This document shows positions 1-6,767 of a stretch of DNA of 15,302 bases, piece by piece. The notes beneath the pieces are model-generated. The model had not been told where the DNA came from and did not search any database. It saw nothing but the letters and a program-made list of their open reading frames with translations. The position numbers and the translations under genes were made by a program. The stretch's first letter is position 1. The number at the start of each line of letters is the position of its first letter. The DNA comes from Caldithrix sp. (GTDB taxonomy: Bacteria; KSB1; UBA2214; DYKH01): the NCBI GenBank assembly GCA_020722685.1, contig DYKH01000125.1, positions 1-15,302 of the forward strand, in the 5' to 3' direction.

Positions 1-6
1 CTATAC

Positions 7-33
7 AGATTTCTCGCTCCGCTCGAAATGACA
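7..33 (+). repeat. 27-bp dispersed repeat, copy 1
   Basis: A 27-bp unit starting AGATTTCTCGCTCCGCTCGA and ending ...AAATGACA. A copy in the opposite orientation at 15175-15201 matches at 25 of 27 positions, and a more divergent copy in the same orientation at 15244-15270 matches at 22 of 27. It lies just past the 3' end of the leftward radical-SAM cassette (stop at 107), as expected of an intergenic REP-like repeat. Short repeats of this general look (a G/C-rich core with AGATT and AATGACA ends) are widespread in environmental bacterial genomes. Function is unknown. Confidence 0.75.
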
Positions 34-106
34 ACGGACCTGAACTGTTACAAAGTGTCTGCGTATTCGGAGTGTTGAAGCGGGCCGTTGTGTTCTCCGA
101 CACTAC

Positions 107-1681
107 TTATTCTTGGATGACTGCTTTTAGCTCTTTCTTGATGCTTTCCATGCGTCCCATAGGAACACGAATAGGCTGCGTCCAATTTGCGGGCATTGCT
201 TTTCGCTCGACCTTGAACGGCTCCTGCTTCTTGCGCTTGTTGGTCACAGTGTACCAGAAGAAGTACAGTCCGGCGACAAAGGATCGCCATCCTTCCCGCG
301 GATGTAAGATCGCCTGTCGTAATTTATACAAAAGATATCTCAGTCGGAAGTGAAATTTACGAAAGGCGACTTCGCAGAACTGCTCGATTTCGGTGGGAGT
401 CAGACCCGGCAGGTTGATCACGCAGCGATGCCCGCCATCTTCCGTCAGCCACTCACGAAAATTTTCCGTGGCCAGGTAGCCGTTCTCTTTGTAATAAGCG
501 TAGGCGCCGGTTCCGGGATAGGGCATGACAGGATAGAACTGGGCGCTGTCCGGCTTTACTTGGAAAGCCAAGTCCAACGTCTTTTGCATGGTCTCGCGCG
601 TCTCGCCGGGAAAGCCGACCATGAAACAACCGTGCACCAACAGTCCCAGTTCGTGCGCGCTTTTGACGAATCGAGCCTGAATTTCGGTGTTCTGGCCTTT
701 TCGCATATTCCGCAAGATGGTGTTGTCGCCCGATTCAAATCCGACGGCGCAATTGCGCAATCCGGCTTCGCGCAGAGCCTTGAGAGTTTCGTCATCCACC
801 GTGGTGCGCAGGTTGGCAAAGAAAGGCAGCTTGACGCCTTTGGCTTTGACCAGCTCGGCGAATTTGCGCGCATAATGCCGGTCGGCGCCGAAATTGTCAT
901 CTTCAAAGGTGATCTCCCGGACTTCCGGCATGTTCTCCTGCACCCACAGCATTTCCCCGACAATATTTTCCGGGCTGCGGTGACGATAGGCATGGCCGTG
1001 CACCACCTGCGGGTAGACGCAATAGAAACACATGGAATTGCAGCCGCGCCCCCCGATGAGCATGATCATCGGGTAGTAGGAGAGATTAAAATAGTAATTC
1101 TTGGGATTCAAAAAGCGTTTGTAAATGGGGGCGATCCAGGGCAATTCATCAAGGTTTTGGATGAGCGGCCGGTTGGCGGTGCGGATCGCTTCGCCCTCGC
1201 AGCGATAGGCCAAGCCGAGGATCTGAGCATAATTCTGCCGGTTCGAGTCCAACGCCTCGGCCAGCTCAAGGATGGTATAGTCGTATTCGCCGATGGCGGC
1301 AAAGTCAATTTCGGGATATCTATCTAACGTCTCTTTCCATAATGCGGTGATGTGAGTCCCCACCATGCAGACGGCTGCTTCCGGCAGTAGCTTTTTCAAA
1401 TTGACGGCAATCTCGCAATCGGAATACCAACTGGCGGTGACGGATTCCATCACCATGAGGTCTGGCTGAAAAGCCTGCGCCCGCTCCTGCACCTCTGCTT
1501 CGGTCAATCGGCTCGCCGGCGCGTCAACCAAATCGATTTCATGGCCGTGCTTTTCCAGCAACGCTGCAGCGTGAGCCAGCCAATAGGGATAATACATGGT
1601 TCCGGATTTGATGATGCCGGGACTGCGCTGCGAACGGCTAAAGCGGCCCAAGAAAGGAGGGTTGATGAATTGCACGCGCAT
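107..1681 (-). CDS. B12-binding radical SAM protein
   Basis: A 524-residue protein with the layout of the B12-binding radical SAM class (BchE/HpnJ-like). Residues about 1-145 form a Rossmann-like cobalamin-binding region that lacks the DxHxxG motif, so cobalamin would bind without histidine ligation. The radical SAM core follows with the cluster motif CNSMCFYC (Cys214, Cys218, Cys221), preceded by a glycine-rich GGRG. The family uses a [4Fe-4S] cluster and SAM for methylations or rearrangements of unactivated carbons; the substrate here cannot be told. ATG start at 1681, with a purine-rich AAGGAAG four bases upstream on the minus strand. It lies 9 nt downstream of the SPASM-type radical SAM gene, so the two are probably co-transcribed. 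The stop at 107 is followed only by a repeat. Class is secure, subfamily is not. Confidence 0.88.
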   Translation of the reverse strand: MRVQFINPPFLGRFSRSQRSPGIIKSGTMYYPYWLAHAAALLEKHGHEIDLVDAPASRLTEAEVQERAQAFQPDLMVMESVTASWYSDCEIAVNLKKLLPEAAVCMVGTHITALWKETLDRYPEIDFAAIGEYDYTILELAEALDSNRQNYAQILGLAYRCEGEAIRTANRPLIQNLDELPWIAPIYKRFLNPKNYYFNLSYYPMIMLIGGRGCNSMCFYCVYPQVVHGHAYRHRSPENIVGEMLWVQENMPEVREITFEDDNFGADRHYARKFAELVKAKGVKLPFFANLRTTVDDETLKALREAGLRNCAVGFESGDNTILRNMRKGQNTEIQARFVKSAHELGLLVHGCFMVGFPGETRETMQKTLDLAFQVKPDSAQFYPVMPYPGTGAYAYYKENGYLATENFREWLTEDGGHRCVINLPGLTPTEIEQFCEVAFRKFHFRLRYLLYKLRQAILHPREGWRSFVAGLYFFWYTVTNKRKKQEPFKVERKAMPANWTQPIRVPMGRMESIKKELKAVIQE

Positions 1682-1690
1682 GGGGCTTCC

Positions 1691-2887
1691 TTACATAAAA
1701 TGGACGTTGGAGAGAAATAGATCGCAGCAGCGGTAACAGATGGGAAAGAGCTTGCGCTTTTTCAGCTCGATGCGCCATTGGCGATAGCGCTCGCCGTTCC
1801 AAATATCCATGAATTTTTCTTGCAGGATATTGCCGGTGATGTAATCTGGGAAATCGGGGCAAGGCGTCACGTCGCCATTGGGCAGAACGTAGGATTTGAT
1901 CCAGACCGAAAAGCACTTGTCTGAGCCGAAGGTGTTGGTGATGTTGGTGTAGTAGCTCTCCACTTGCTCCGGCTTGATATGCGGTGACATGCTAATCGGA
2001 ATATCGGCGCCATCGTTTTGCAGTTTGAGCAATTCCTGGCGGATGCCGTCAAACTTGGTGCGCTTTTCCGGGTCCATGATCACGTCCATTTCATAGGGAA
2101 TCCAGGAAACCGCATCGGTATCGAACAGCTTTTTCATCATCCTTTGATGCGCAGTCCCCGTCTGCTTGGTGGTGAACCAGGTCCAATTAAAATTAAGACT
2201 GTCGGCGCCCAAGCGTTTGGCGATTCCTACCAGCCCGTGAATGTAAGGAAAGTTTTCCGGACTGATGGTGCCGCGAATGCGAATGACAGGCTTGCGAACT
2301 CTTCTTTTCTTTTTCTCCTCGTGGATGGCCTGAATGCCTTTTTCGACCAAAGCGAAGGTGCCGGGCAAGCCGCGCACCTGATCGTGAACCTCCGGCGGGC
2401 CGTCGATAGAAACGATCAGATCGTCCAGTCCGCTGTCGACGATCTCGACGGCGTTTTTACGCAGATAGAGGCCGTTGGTGTTGATCTGGCAGGTCAGCTT
2501 CCGGCTTTTGATGTGACGAACCAGATCGAGAATTTCTTTGTACATGAACGGCTCGCCGCCCCAAAGATAGATATTGGGACGGAAAGATGCAACTTCGTCG
2601 ATCGTTCTTTTGTAATCTTCAACGGTGACTTTGTGGCGGAAGAATTCGATGGGCGCGAATTTGGCCTCACCCGGCTGATGGCCCTCGCGCGGTTGGCCGC
2701 ACATGACGCAACGAAGATTGCAGGCGTTGGTAAGCTTGATGCAAATACAGGCGGGCGGCGAAGCAAAGCCCTTGCGCAGATAGTAGTCCCACCTGGCGGT
2801 TATGCCGTTGCGGATGGATATCTCTGCCTTGTAGGCGGCTAACCGGGGATTTTTGACGCTCAGCTTGACGAGCTTTACAGCTTTCAT
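1691..2887 (-). CDS. radical SAM protein with SPASM-like C-terminal cysteine domain
   Basis: A 398-residue protein. The radical SAM motif is CNLRCVMC (Cys56, Cys60, Cys63), followed by the GGEP SAM-binding motif near residues 110-113. The C-terminal 75 residues carry cysteines near 325, 343, 384, 387 and 388 in a SPASM/twitch-like arrangement (NGDVTPCPDFPDY, then CYRCC), suggesting at least one auxiliary Fe-S cluster. Family members modify peptides, other proteins, lipids or nucleosides, and the substrate is not evident. An in-frame TTG at 2944 would add 19 residues but has no ribosome-binding site. ATG at 2887 has TGAGG six bases upstream and is preferred. The stop lies 9 nt before the B12-binding radical SAM gene, so the pair may act in one pathway. 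No obvious precursor peptide gene is next to it. Confidence 0.87.
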   Translation of the reverse strand: MKAVKLVKLSVKNPRLAAYKAEISIRNGITARWDYYLRKGFASPPACICIKLTNACNLRCVMCGQPREGHQPGEAKFAPIEFFRHKVTVEDYKRTIDEVASFRPNIYLWGGEPFMYKEILDLVRHIKSRKLTCQINTNGLYLRKNAVEIVDSGLDDLIVSIDGPPEVHDQVRGLPGTFALVEKGIQAIHEEKKKRRVRKPVIRIRGTISPENFPYIHGLVGIAKRLGADSLNFNWTWFTTKQTGTAHQRMMKKLFDTDAVSWIPYEMDVIMDPEKRTKFDGIRQELLKLQNDGADIPISMSPHIKPEQVESYYTNITNTFGSDKCFSVWIKSYVLPNGDVTPCPDFPDYITGNILQEKFMDIWNGERYRQWRIELKKRKLFPICYRCCDLFLSNVHFM

Positions 2888-2893
2888 ATAATG

Positions 2894-2898
2894 CCTCA
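2894..2898 (-). promoter_or_regulatory. Ribosome-binding site that sets the start of the SPASM radical SAM gene
   Basis: On the minus strand this reads TGAGG and lies six bases before the ATG at 2887. The alternative upstream TTG at 2944 has no such purine-rich stretch, so this site is the reason for choosing the shorter product. Confidence 0.5.
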
Positions 2899-3151
2899 CA
2901 GCCTGGTGCTTGATTCGTTGCCCCTTGCTTCGGCTCTGCCCCAACCGGGTGTCCTAATAGTACCAAATCGTGGCACGAGTGCGGAAGGTTACTCGAGCTG
3001 CAAGACAAGTAGAGAGTCTCACTGATGGCGGGAATGGGACAGGAGTAGAACTGCTTCCAAGCCGGGTGATGTATTGCCTAAACTGGTTTTGCGTTCTCAA
3101 GAGAGGCAGAGCTTGATTCACTAATCCTGCGCTTTCGTAGCGGCCCGTCAT

Positions 3152-3430
3152 TCACGGCGTGACCTTGGAGCGGGCCGCACTCCGAGCCTCATAAACCACC
3201 ACTTTGTCATGCTCGCTGCCAAAGTAGATCACTTTGGCCAGGGGAGCGAGCCTCCCGGTTATGAACATATAAACCCACGGTGGGATAATTTTCGACTCGC
3301 AGCCGCGAATCAGGACGCGCTTGTTGCGAAAACGATCCCAATCGTAGTTGTTCGCTTTCTGATGAAACTGCTCCTCGTAAAGAGCGCCATGGGTCAGAAA
3401 TTCCATGGGATCTATGATCTCATAACCCAT
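3152..3430 (-). CDS. DUF2480-like small protein next to Fe-S carrier
   Basis: A 92-residue soluble protein. The central part (DWDRFRNKRVLIRGCESKII, then PPWVYMFITGRLAPLAKVIYFG) resembles the conserved core of DUF2480, in which a W-Y-x-x-K-x-V segment is followed by a cysteine and I-x-P-x-WAYM. From memory, DUF2480 proteins are usually longer (about 160-170 residues) and often sit in SUF Fe-S assembly clusters of Bacteroidota. This copy lacks most of the usual N-terminal part. It starts 6 nt after the stop of the A-type carrier gene and has no clear ribosome-binding site of its own, so translation is probably coupled. That context supports a role in Fe-S assembly or delivery, but no activity can be assigned. 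It could instead be a divergent unrelated small protein. Confidence 0.6.
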   Translation of the reverse strand: MGYEIIDPMEFLTHGALYEEQFHQKANNYDWDRFRNKRVLIRGCESKIIPPWVYMFITGRLAPLAKVIYFGSEHDKVVVYEARSAARSKVTP

Positions 3431-3436
3431 GAATGA

Positions 3437-3796
3437 CTAACACCGGAATGAAGAGCCACAGCCACAGGATCGTTTGGCGTTGGGATTCAGGAAAGTGAAG
3501 CCGCCGCCCATCAAACCGCCCTTGTAGTCGAGTGTGGAACCGGAGATATAGAGAAGAGATTCTTCGTCTACTACTACTTTGAACGGACCAAAATCATATT
3601 CGCGATCATATTCTGATCTTTCCGAATCAAAGCCCATGGCATAGGACATGCCGGAGCAACCGCCTTGCGTTACCCCGACGCGCAGGAATATGTTTTCTGC
3701 CGACTCTTGATCCATAAGCCGCTTGATTTCGCTAACCGCACTGGGAGTCAAATTAATTTCCTTACCGGTTTCCATCGTGCTCATTTCGGAAGACAT
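3437..3796 (-). CDS. A-type Fe-S cluster carrier (ErpA/IscA/SufA family)
   Basis: A 119-residue protein of normal family length. The three conserved cluster-binding cysteines are present: Cys47 in GGCSGMSY and Cys111/Cys113 in the C-terminal CGCGSSF. The segment LTPSAVSEIKRLM is the usual N-terminal HesB-like helix. Family members accept Fe-S clusters from the scaffold and pass them to apo-enzymes in the cytoplasm. ATG at 3796 has GGAGG six bases upstream (3803-3807 on the minus strand), so the start is well supported; ATGs at codons 5 and 8 are less likely. It is the first gene of a leftward pair with the DUF2480-like gene and may supply the many Fe-S proteins in this window (radical SAM enzymes, NuoB, NuoI), though that link is inference. 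Choice between ErpA, IscA and SufA is not possible from one sequence. Confidence 0.93.
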   Translation of the reverse strand: MSSEMSTMETGKEINLTPSAVSEIKRLMDQESAENIFLRVGVTQGGCSGMSYAMGFDSERSEYDREYDFGPFKVVVDEESLLYISGSTLDYKGGLMGGGFTFLNPNAKRSCGCGSSFRC

Positions 3797-3827
3797 ATAC
3801 TACCTCCATCGACATCAAAAGAAAAAT

Positions 3828-4133
3828 ATGAATATTGACACTAAGACAAAGATGATTAAGCTTCTTGACAATTTCGTCCCGATCCCAAAAGGCTATGATG
3901 AGTGGTTTCTGCGGGCCAATTCTATGGCACTGGAAACGGAAGACCTCATTACCTTGGCGTTGTGCTGCCTGACGACTCGGTTGTCAAAACAGCATTTCAA
4001 ATGTTATTATTCCACACCAGTATCGGACCTTATTCGCCGTTCGTCTCATAGCGGTACCGCCGTCAATTGCCACAGTCTCATCTTCAAAGATTCGGAATCA
4101 CTCACTCCTTCTTCCGATCCTGGCGGCTCGTGA
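3828..4133 (+). CDS. Uncertain 101-codon ORF in the spacer between erpA-like gene and antitoxin remnant
   Basis: This 440-bp spacer (3797-4236) has no convincing gene. The best candidate is an ATG at 3828, divergent from the Fe-S carrier gene and preceded only by an A-rich stretch with no clear ribosome-binding site. The first half (KMIKLLDNFVPIPKGYDEWF, then a leucine/threonine-rich helix) looks protein-like. The second half is rich in Ser, Cys and His and looks like random translation. I do not recognise it. It may be the 5' remnant of a decayed gene or simply an open frame. Confidence 0.2.
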   Translation: MNIDTKTKMIKLLDNFVPIPKGYDEWFLRANSMALETEDLITLALCCLTTRLSKQHFKCYYSTPVSDLIRRSSHSGTAVNCHSLIFKDSESLTPSSDPGGS

Positions 4134-4181
4134 GGATGACAATCCAGCGAAGGCGATTATTTTCGGGGAAAGAAATTGCTA

Positions 4182-4210
4182 TTGCGCTTGGCCACAGTTC
4201 TGACTAAATT
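4182..4210 (+). promoter_or_regulatory. Possible weak promoter upstream of the antitoxin remnant
   Basis: TTGCGC (4182-4187) and TAAATT (4205-4210) are separated by 17 bases, an acceptable but weak sigma-70-like pair. They lie 26 bases before the ATG at 4237. A good ribosome-binding site (AAGGAG) follows near 4224. This would be a relic of the antitoxin promoter and might still drive the NmrA-type gene downstream. Confidence 0.25.
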
Positions 4211-4420
4211 GTCGGCAAGGACAAGGAGTCGCAAATATGAAACTGAGTGAATCCGTCAAGCCCATCAGCTTCTTGAAGACGCATGCCTCGGAGATTTTCC
4301 AGGACATAGAGAGCACAAAAAAACGATGGTCAGCACGCAAAATGGGGAGGCGACTGCTGTTCTTCCAGACATCAAATCGTATGAGGAAATGTAGGAAAGC
4401 CTGGCTCTGCTATACTTGTT

Positions 4421-4441
4421 AAGGGTGAGAATTACACCCTT
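4421..4441 (+). repeat. Perfect 7-bp hairpin inside the disrupted antitoxin gene
   Basis: AAGGGTG (4421-4427) and CACCCTT (4435-4441) form a perfect 7-bp stem with a 7-base loop. It lies directly left of the 73-bp inverted-repeat element and may be part of the same insertion. There is no run of Ts after it, so it is not a convincing terminator. Confidence 0.45.
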
Positions 4442-4443
4442 GT

Positions 4444-4516
4444 TGTCAATCCTGCGCATGCAGGAATCTCCTTGTGAACAGGTGGTTAGGAGATGCCTGT
4501 ATTCACGGGCATGACA
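4444..4516. repeat. 73-bp inverted-repeat (REP/MITE-like) element
   Basis: The two 27-base ends are inverted repeats of each other, matching at 20 of 27 positions. The outermost five bases (TGTCA) and inner seven (the ATCTC side) are conserved, and the arms are separated by a 19-base loop (4471-4489). The sequence resembles the common intergenic repeats whose arms read like TGTCA...GGGAATCTC. It separates the N- and C-terminal coding parts of the antitoxin remnant, which implies insertion into the gene. A clear target-site duplication is not visible, so exact boundaries are unresolved. Confidence 0.65.
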
Positions 4517-4638
4517 TGAAAAAATAACCTATAACGAGTATAATAAACCTTGCATTGAGTAGCAAAAGGAAGGACGAAGGCAAGTTCAAAGCCATTGACG
4601 AATCGTTTAGCGACATAAGAAAAGCCGAGGGAGTTTGA

Positions 4639-5499
4639 ATGCCAACAACAATCTTAGTTCTTGGCTCCATCGGTAAAAGCGGCTCGCTTTTGGTCAAGAT
4701 GTTAGCGGAAAAAGGCGAATCCGTGCGCGCTGCGACCCGGAGGGCCTCCGCGGCGAGCCAGCATTTGGCCTCTAACGTAGAGGTCGTGGAATTCGATTTA
4801 CGGCGCTCGGAAACTTTCGCTCCCGCTCTTGCAGGCGCTGACCGGGTGTTTCTGATCGCCCGTCCGGGCGATCCGCGACCACATGATACGGCCATTCCCT
4901 TCATAGACGAGGCGAAGAAAGACGGTGTGCGACTCATCGTGAATCTGACCGCCATAGGCGTTGAGAGAGTCGATGATTTTCCGCTACGCCTGGTGGAAAA
5001 ATATCTGGAAGCGTCGGGGATTGCATGGACTCATCTGCGACCCAACTGGTTTATGCAGAATTTCAGCACCGGCTCCATGTTGGCAGACATCCGCGCTACC
5101 GGCGCTTTGCACCTGGCAGCCGGCGATGCAAAGGTGTCTTTCATCGACGTGCGCGACATCGCCGCCGTGGCCGCTGCGGCGCTCACGCAGGCCGGGCATG
5201 AGAACAAGGCTTATACCCTGACAGGCGGTGAATCGTTGGATCATCACCAGGCGATGAGCATCGTCTCGCAAGCCGCCGGGAAAACGATACGCTACGTTTC
5301 TCTCGGTGAAGACGAAGCTTCCCAAATGTTGGCTGCCATCGGATGGCCTGCCGTCAGCATTGAGCGCATGATGATGATGTTTAGAATAGTCCGAGCCGGC
5401 TATTGCGCCCCAGTTTCCCCCGATGTTGAGAATGTACTTAGCCGCGAGCCAATTACTTTTGAACAGTACACGGAAGAAAACGCTGACGTTTGGAGGTGA
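4639..5499 (+). CDS. NmrA-family NAD(P)-binding protein (atypical SDR)
   Basis: A 286-residue soluble Rossmann-fold protein. The N-terminal strand and glycine motif read ILVLGSIGKSG (Gly9, Gly12, Gly15), as in NmrA/QOR2-like atypical short-chain dehydrogenases. DRVFLIARPGD and the segment THLRPNWFMQNF are typical of this group, as is FIDVRDIAAVAAAAL near the middle. Members act as NAD(P)H-dependent quinone or nitro/azo reductases, or as redox-sensing regulators; the substrate cannot be read from sequence. ATG at 4639 follows directly on the stop of the antitoxin remnant. Its ribosome-binding site (GAGGGAG) lies inside that remnant's last codons. The gene probably once sat downstream of the antitoxin in the same transcript. 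It is intact and ends 353 bp before nuoA. Proximity to complex I may be fortuitous. Confidence 0.85.
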   Translation: MPTTILVLGSIGKSGSLLVKMLAEKGESVRAATRRASAASQHLASNVEVVEFDLRRSETFAPALAGADRVFLIARPGDPRPHDTAIPFIDEAKKDGVRLIVNLTAIGVERVDDFPLRLVEKYLEASGIAWTHLRPNWFMQNFSTGSMLADIRATGALHLAAGDAKVSFIDVRDIAAVAAAALTQAGHENKAYTLTGGESLDHHQAMSIVSQAAGKTIRYVSLGEDEASQMLAAIGWPAVSIERMMMMFRIVRAGYCAPVSPDVENVLSREPITFEQYTEENADVWR

Positions 5500-5852
5500 G
5501 GGTGCGGAGGTGTATCAGAACCGGCCCTTGATTGAATGTGTGGTGTTACTCTAATCGCCTTTTTCCCAAAGACTGGAGAGTGTGCGATTGTTATATTTGC
5601 CGCAGAAAGAGGTCGGACATTGTTGCACAATCGTTGCTTTCGGGCAAATTTTCAGCTTGCTTTCTATTCAGGAAATTGTTACTATTCGCCTTGAATTTTG
5701 GAAACAGGTTTCTTGTTGCCGCGAATCCAGGGGTTCACAATCGATAGGCACAATCGGATGGCTTGCAGCCGCGCACCTGAGTGTCATAAAGAATTCCGGA
5801 CCAAAGGCAAAACCAGGGTTGGAAGAGGTTTCCCAAATTGAGGAGGAATGCT
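5500..5852 (+). other. 353-bp leader before nuoA, no gene supported
   Basis: I see no convincing gene here. Open frames at 5532-5747 and 5582-5863 have poor composition, and the second runs through the nuoA ribosome-binding site. The operon promoter should lie here. The best sigma-70-like match I find is TTGCTT (5657-5662), a 17-base spacer and TACTAT (5680-5685), which is weak. If the host uses a Bacteroidota-type sigma factor this search is not valid. No hairpin with a T run was found behind the NmrA-type gene, so read-through into nuo is possible. Confidence 0.4.
5841..5846 (+). promoter_or_regulatory. Strong ribosome-binding site that sets the nuoA start
   Basis: A perfect AGGAGG lies six bases before the TTG at 5853. 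An in-frame TTG at 5838 would place this motif inside the coding region. An ATG at 5848 is only one base away from it and opens an 8-codon frame overlapping the nuoA start. The TTG at 5853 is therefore the best start. Confidence 0.75.
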
Positions 5853-6260
5853 TTGGCATTTGAATTTAGCATAATTTTTATCTTTCTTGCATTGGGCGCC
5901 GGCTTTGTGTTGGTGGCGCTACTTTTCGGCGCCCTCATCAGACCTCGGCGACTGCGCCGGGAGCGAGAAGCTACCTATGAATGTGGCGAAGAACCCATAG
6001 GCAAAGGCTGGTACAATTTCAATCCGCGTTTTTATATGCTCGCCTTAGTCTTTCTCATTTTTGATGTGGAAGTGGTGATAACTTACCCGGTTGTTACCGT
6101 TTTGCGTAGCTGGGCCGCACGCGGACTTGGCTTAACAGCCTATCTAGAAATCCTGCTTTTCGTGACCATTCTGGTCGTCGGCTTGGTTTTCCTATGGGTT
6201 CGCGGCGACCTGGAATGGATTAAAAAGATCAACTTGGTTGAAAGCAAAGAGGAAATATAA
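5853..6260 (+). CDS. nuoA: NADH-quinone oxidoreductase subunit A
   Basis: A 135-residue membrane subunit of complex I. There are three transmembrane helices: an N-terminal one (FSIIFIFLALGAGFVLVALL), a second around FYMLALVFLIFDVEVVITYP and a third around ILLFVTILVVGLVFLWV. The loop between helices 1 and 2 has the family hallmark YECGEEP, with the cysteine that moves during the active/deactive transition and lies near the quinone channel. FDVE in helix 2 is also conserved. The start is TTG with AGGAGG six bases upstream. It is the first gene of the nuo cluster and its TAA abuts the ATG of nuoB, implying translational coupling. NuoA anchors the quinone-reducing module to the membrane arm next to NuoH and NuoJ. 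Length and motifs are normal. Confidence 0.95.
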   Translation: MAFEFSIIFIFLALGAGFVLVALLFGALIRPRRLRREREATYECGEEPIGKGWYNFNPRFYMLALVFLIFDVEVVITYPVVTVLRSWAARGLGLTAYLEILLFVTILVVGLVFLWVRGDLEWIKKINLVESKEEI

Positions 6261-6767
6261 ATGGTGGAGTACGACTGGGGCGAAGGCTTGGCCATTCCCA
6301 CCAAAGTGGATTGGCTGCTTAATTGGCCACGGAAAAATTCATTGTGGTATCTCCTGTTCGCCACCGCCTGTTGCGGCATCGAGCTGATGCAAACGGGTGG
6401 CCCACGTACCGATTTGGATCGTTTCGGCATGGTTTTCCGAGCCTCTCCCCGACAGGCGGATTTGCTTTTGGTGGCCGGCTCGATCACCTACAAGATGGCC
6501 GAACCCGTTCGGCGATTGTACGATCAAATGCCTGAACCCAAATATGTGCTCTCGATGGGCTCTTGTGCCAATTGCGGCGGACTGTTTCAGCGGAGCTATT
6601 CCGTTGTCAAAGGCATTGATAAGGTGCTGCCAGTGGATATCTACCTGCCCGGCTGCCCGCCGCGCCCGGAGGCGCTGAATGAGGCCCTGATCACCATTCA
6701 GAAGCGCATGGAGAAGGACCATTGGGCGCAGCGGATGAAGACCGATTCGGAGGTCTTGGCTCGATGA
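6261..6767 (+). CDS. nuoB: NADH-quinone oxidoreductase subunit B (N2 cluster)
   Basis: A 168-residue peripheral subunit carrying cluster N2, the [4Fe-4S] centre that hands electrons to quinone. The four ligands are visible: tandem Cys37-Cys38 in ATACCGIE, Cys102 in SMGSCANCGG and Cys132 in PGCPPRPE. The segment GMVFRASPRQADLLLVAGSI is also typical of the family. ATG at 6261 follows the nuoA stop with no spacer, with a purine-rich AGAGGA upstream. The stop overlaps the nuoC start (ATGA at 6764-6767). The first residues (MVEYDWGEGL) replace the longer N-terminus found in some bacteria. NuoB docks on NuoH/NuoA at the membrane and on NuoD and NuoI. Identification is certain from the ligand pattern and gene order. 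Confidence 0.97.
   Translation: MVEYDWGEGLAIPTKVDWLLNWPRKNSLWYLLFATACCGIELMQTGGPRTDLDRFGMVFRASPRQADLLLVAGSITYKMAEPVRRLYDQMPEPKYVLSMGSCANCGGLFQRSYSVVKGIDKVLPVDIYLPGCPPRPEALNEALITIQKRMEKDHWAQRMKTDSEVLAR

Larger units (their letters stand above)
4237..4638 (+). pseudogene. Phd/YefM-type antitoxin gene, frameshifted and split by a repeat element
   Basis: The start reads MKLSESVKPISFLKTHASEI, a classic Phd/YefM N-terminus (DNA-binding antitoxin that represses its own operon). After an A7 tract (4317-4323) the frame is lost. Reading one frame over from 4323 restores TMVSTQNGEATAVLPDIKSY, the expected continuation, so one A appears to be missing. That restored frame then meets TAG at 4392 where the family usually has a glutamine codon, followed by ESLALL. 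A short inverted-repeat element (4444-4516) comes next. After it, 4546-4638 reads NLALSSKRKDEGKFKAIDES followed by FSDIRKAEGV and TGA, which looks like the missing C-terminus of the same antitoxin. The gene therefore has at least three lesions: frameshift, nonsense codon and insertion. No toxin gene follows; TGA abuts the ATG of the NmrA-type gene. Confidence 0.8.

Noticed and set aside
2954..3151. 65-codon minus-strand ORF just upstream of the radical SAM pair, considered as a precursor peptide
   Set aside because: It starts right at the stop of the DUF2480-like gene but has no ribosome-binding site, no leader/core layout, no Cys-rich or repeated core and a random-looking composition.
4421..4441. 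7-bp hairpin as a terminator before the NmrA-type gene
   Set aside because: No T run follows, and it lies inside the disrupted antitoxin gene next to the inverted-repeat element, so it is better explained as part of an insertion.
5582..5863. 93-codon ORF between the NmrA-type gene and nuoA
   Set aside because: It runs through the nuoA ribosome-binding site and start, and its translation has no recognisable domain and an odd composition.
6722..6763. Upstream start for nuoC, 46 bases into nuoB
   Set aside because: The ATG at 6764 gives the ATGA overlap with nuoB and has GGAGG at 6749-6753; the extra 14 residues do not look like NuoC.
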